DNA of 37,814 nucleotides from Bacteroidaceae bacterium (GTDB lineage: Bacteria > Bacteroidota > Bacteroidia > Bacteroidales > Bacteroidaceae): contig JAFZDY010000038.1 in the NCBI GenBank assembly GCA_017560945.1, positions 1 through 37,814 of the forward strand, in the 5' to 3' direction. The first letter of the stretch is position 1; each line of letters opens with the position of its first letter. Shown in pieces: positions 36,229 through 37,814 of the stretch. The position numbers and the translations under genes were made by a program. Below the pieces are notes generated by a model. That model was not told where the DNA came from. It searched no databases and was given only the letters and a program-made list of their open reading frames with translations.

Positions 36229-36301
36229 CACGGGAAGAGAGGCTCGAACTCCCGACACCCGGTTTTGGAGACCGGTGCTCTACCAACTGAGCTATTCCCG
36301 T
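36229..36301 (-). tRNA. tRNA-Trp(CCA)
   Basis: A 73-base cloverleaf on the minus strand: acceptor ACGGGAA/TTCCCGT, anticodon CCA in loop CTCCAAA, GAGTTCGAGCC T-loop region, discriminator G as expected for Trp. It is embedded between tuf and secE and must be cut from the operon transcript. Confidence 0.97.
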
Positions 36302-36307
36302 ATGTAC

Positions 36308-36333
36308 CAGCTCTCAGGGTTAACTGAGAGCTG
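36308..36333 (-). other. Perfect hairpin between tuf and tRNA-Trp
   Basis: CAGCTCTCAG (36308-36317) and CTGAGAGCTG (36324-36333) form a 10-base stem with a 6-base loop. There is no T-run after it, and it lies 6 bases before the tRNA 5' end, so a role in RNA processing or in protecting the tuf 3' end is likelier than termination. Confidence 0.7.
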
Positions 36334-36350
36334 ATAAGACCTATTTAATA

Positions 36351-37535
36351 TTAGGCAAGGATTTCTGTAATCTGACCAGAACCTACTGTACGTCCACCTT
36401 CGCGGATAGCGAAACGGAGACCGATATTCAAAGCCACCTCATAAATCAACTCTACAGTGATCTCCAAGTTATCACCAGGCATTACCATTTCAACACCTTC
36501 GGGCAAAGAGATTTCACCTGTACAGTCCATTGTACGGAGATAGAACTGAGGACGATACTTGTTGTGGAACGGAGTGTGACGACCACCTTCCTCTTTCTTC
36601 AAAACGTAGATAGACGCCTTGAACTTAGAGTGAGGCTTAATCTGACCGGGCTTACACAATACCATACCGCGCTTGATTTCGTTCTTGTCGATACCACGGA
36701 GCAACAAACCTACGTTATCACCAGCCTGACCCTCATCGAGCAACTTGCGGAACATTTCAACACCAGTTACAACTGACTTCTTGTTCTCACCGAGACCGAG
36801 GATTTCTACTTCGTCACCAACGTGAATAACACCAGTTTCGATACGACCAGTAGCAACAGTACCACGACCAGTGATTGAGAATACGTCCTCAACGGGCATC
36901 AAGAAAGGTTTATCTACATCACGGGGAGGGAGGGGAACCCAAGTATCAACTGCGTTCATCAACTCCATAACCTTATCTTCCCACTCAGCAACACCATTCA
37001 ATGCACCGAGAGCAGAACCGCGGATAATAGGAGTATTGTCACCGTCAAATTCATAAGCTGACAACAACTCACGCATTTCCATCTCAACGAGCTCGAGCAT
37101 TTCTTCGTCGTCAACCATATCACACTTGTTCAAGAATACAACCAAGCGGGGAACGTTTACCTGACGAGCCAAGAGGATGTGCTCACGAGTCTGAGGCATA
37201 GGACCATCAGTTGCAGCACAAACGATGATAGCACCGTCCATCTGAGCAGCACCAGTTACCATGTTCTTAACGTAGTCGGCGTGACCCGGGCAGTCTACGT
37301 GAGCATAGTGACGAGTTTCAGTTTCATACTCAACGTGAGAAGTGTTAATAGTAATACCTCTCTCCTTTTCTTCAGGAGCGTTGTCGATCTGATCGAAAGA
37401 CTTAACTTCTGAGAAACCCTTCTTACCCAACACTGTAGTGATAGCGGCAGTAAGAGTAGTCTTACCATGGTCAACGTGGCCGATAGTACCAATGTTCACA
37501 TGGTCTTTTGAACGTTCAAATTTTTCTTTTGCCAT
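36351..37535 (-). CDS. tuf: Elongation factor Tu
   Basis: A 394-residue GTPase that brings aminoacyl-tRNA to the ribosome. It has G1 GHVDHGKT (19-26), DCPGH, NKCD and the SAL-type segment GSALGAL, with domains 2 and 3 complete to the end ([10 protein letters not shown]). It is preceded by three tRNA genes (Tyr, Gly, Thr) and followed by tRNA-Trp and secE, the usual tufB arrangement. It is the only tuf copy in the window. Confidence 0.99.
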   Translation of the reverse strand: MAKEKFERSKDHVNIGTIGHVDHGKTTLTAAITTVLGKKGFSEVKSFDQIDNAPEEKERGITINTSHVEYETETRHYAHVDCPGHADYVKNMVTGAAQMDGAIIVCAATDGPMPQTREHILLARQVNVPRLVVFLNKCDMVDDEEMLELVEMEMRELLSAYEFDGDNTPIIRGSALGALNGVAEWEDKVMELMNAVDTWVPLPPRDVDKPFLMPVEDVFSITGRGTVATGRIETGVIHVGDEVEILGLGENKKSVVTGVEMFRKLLDEGQAGDNVGLLLRGIDKNEIKRGMVLCKPGQIKPHSKFKASIYVLKKEEGGRHTPFHNKYRPQFYLRTMDCTGEISLPEGVEMVMPGDNLEITVELIYEVALNIGLRFAIREGGRTVGSGQITEILA

Positions 37536-37594
37536 AGCTTTTCTTACTTATTATAATAATGAATAATGTTTATCTTCTCTGCAATAGGAAAATG

Positions 37595-37666
<72 letters not shown>

Positions 37667-37676
37667 AACAAAAAAG

Positions 37677-37749
37677 AGCGGAAGACGGGGCTCAAACCCG
37701 CGACCCTCAGCTTGGAAGGCTAATGCTCTATCAACTGAGCTACTTCCGC
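37677..37749 (-). tRNA. tRNA-Gly(TCC)
   Basis: A 73-base cloverleaf: acceptor GCGGAAG/CTTCCGC, anticodon TCC in loop CTTCCAA, T-arm GCGGGTTTGAGCCCCGT, discriminator T. Bases 37702-37749 are inside the terminal repeat shared with 1-48. Confidence 0.97.
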
Positions 37750-37814
37750 AATTTTAGTGGGCAAAGATGGATTCGAACCACCGAAGGCGTAAGCCAGCAG
37801 ATTTACAGTCTGCC
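37702..37814. repeat. Right copy of 113-base terminal direct repeat
   Basis: Identical to 1-113. Together with the left copy it would give the order ribH - tRNA-Tyr - tRNA-Gly - tRNA-Thr - tuf if the ends were joined. Confidence 0.97.
37758..37814 (-). tRNA. tRNA-Tyr(GTA), 5' part cut by window edge
   Basis: The last 57 bases of the gene, from the anticodon region to discriminator A, are identical to the same part of the complete copy at 57-139. The 5' part and promoter of this copy are outside the window. Confidence 0.93.

Overview
The window looks like chromosomal DNA from a member of the Bacteroidales (Bacteroidaceae/Prevotellaceae-like). Evidence: Bacteroidetes-type promoters (TTG, a 20-base spacer, then TAnnTTTG) appear at five places with exact spacing; the gene set includes GldH, a PSP1/RicT protein, DUF4199, DUF4847, DUF6452 and DUF6048; and RpoB and RpoC have Bacteroidetes-type lengths. 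I see no transposase, integrase, plasmid replication or mobilisation gene, phage gene or CRISPR array.

Layout. (1) 1-686: tRNA-Gly (cut) and tRNA-Tyr, with their promoter in the 3' end of ribH. (2) 890-3183: a TPR membrane protein, then divergent recF and a DUF721/DciA-like gene. (3) 3370-8360: a plus-strand module of a BlaI/MecI-type repressor, a secreted protein of unknown function, and a very large BlaR1-like M56 metalloprotease-sensor. The last ~290 residues of the sensor are a paralogue of the secreted protein. This is the most unusual part of the window. (4) 8572-13947: minus-strand run dcp-like peptidase, DUF4847 lipoprotein, dCMP deaminase, S41 protease, 5-formyl-THF cyclo-ligase. (5) 14126-15576: a Crp/Fnr regulator divergent from a MarC-family membrane protein. 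(6) 15876-20400: a six-gene minus-strand operon, DUF4199 - GT2 glycosyltransferase - DUF6452 - DUF6048 - mntP - apbE. (7) 20562-20826: small SRP RNA plus tRNA-Thr(TGT) with a clear promoter and terminator. (8) 20821-24811: minus-strand operon metF - holB - ricT-like - gldH. (9) 25078-37749: the classical transcription/translation operon tRNA-Tyr - tRNA-Gly - tRNA-Thr - tuf - tRNA-Trp - secE - nusG - rplK - rplA - rplJ - rplL - rpoB - rpoC, with a terminator-like hairpin between rplL and rpoB and a strong terminator after rpoC.

The first and last 113 bases are identical and cover the tRNA-Gly/tRNA-Tyr pair, so the contig would close into a 37,701-base circle. Because the content is essential chromosomal genes, I read this as either an assembly closure on a duplicated tRNA pair or a true local duplication, not as a plasmid. 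Other structure: two copies of a G/C-rich hairpin repeat at gene 3' ends (one forms the C-terminus of the BlaI-like protein), two intergenic arrays with 22-base periodicity, and several hairpins in operon junctions.
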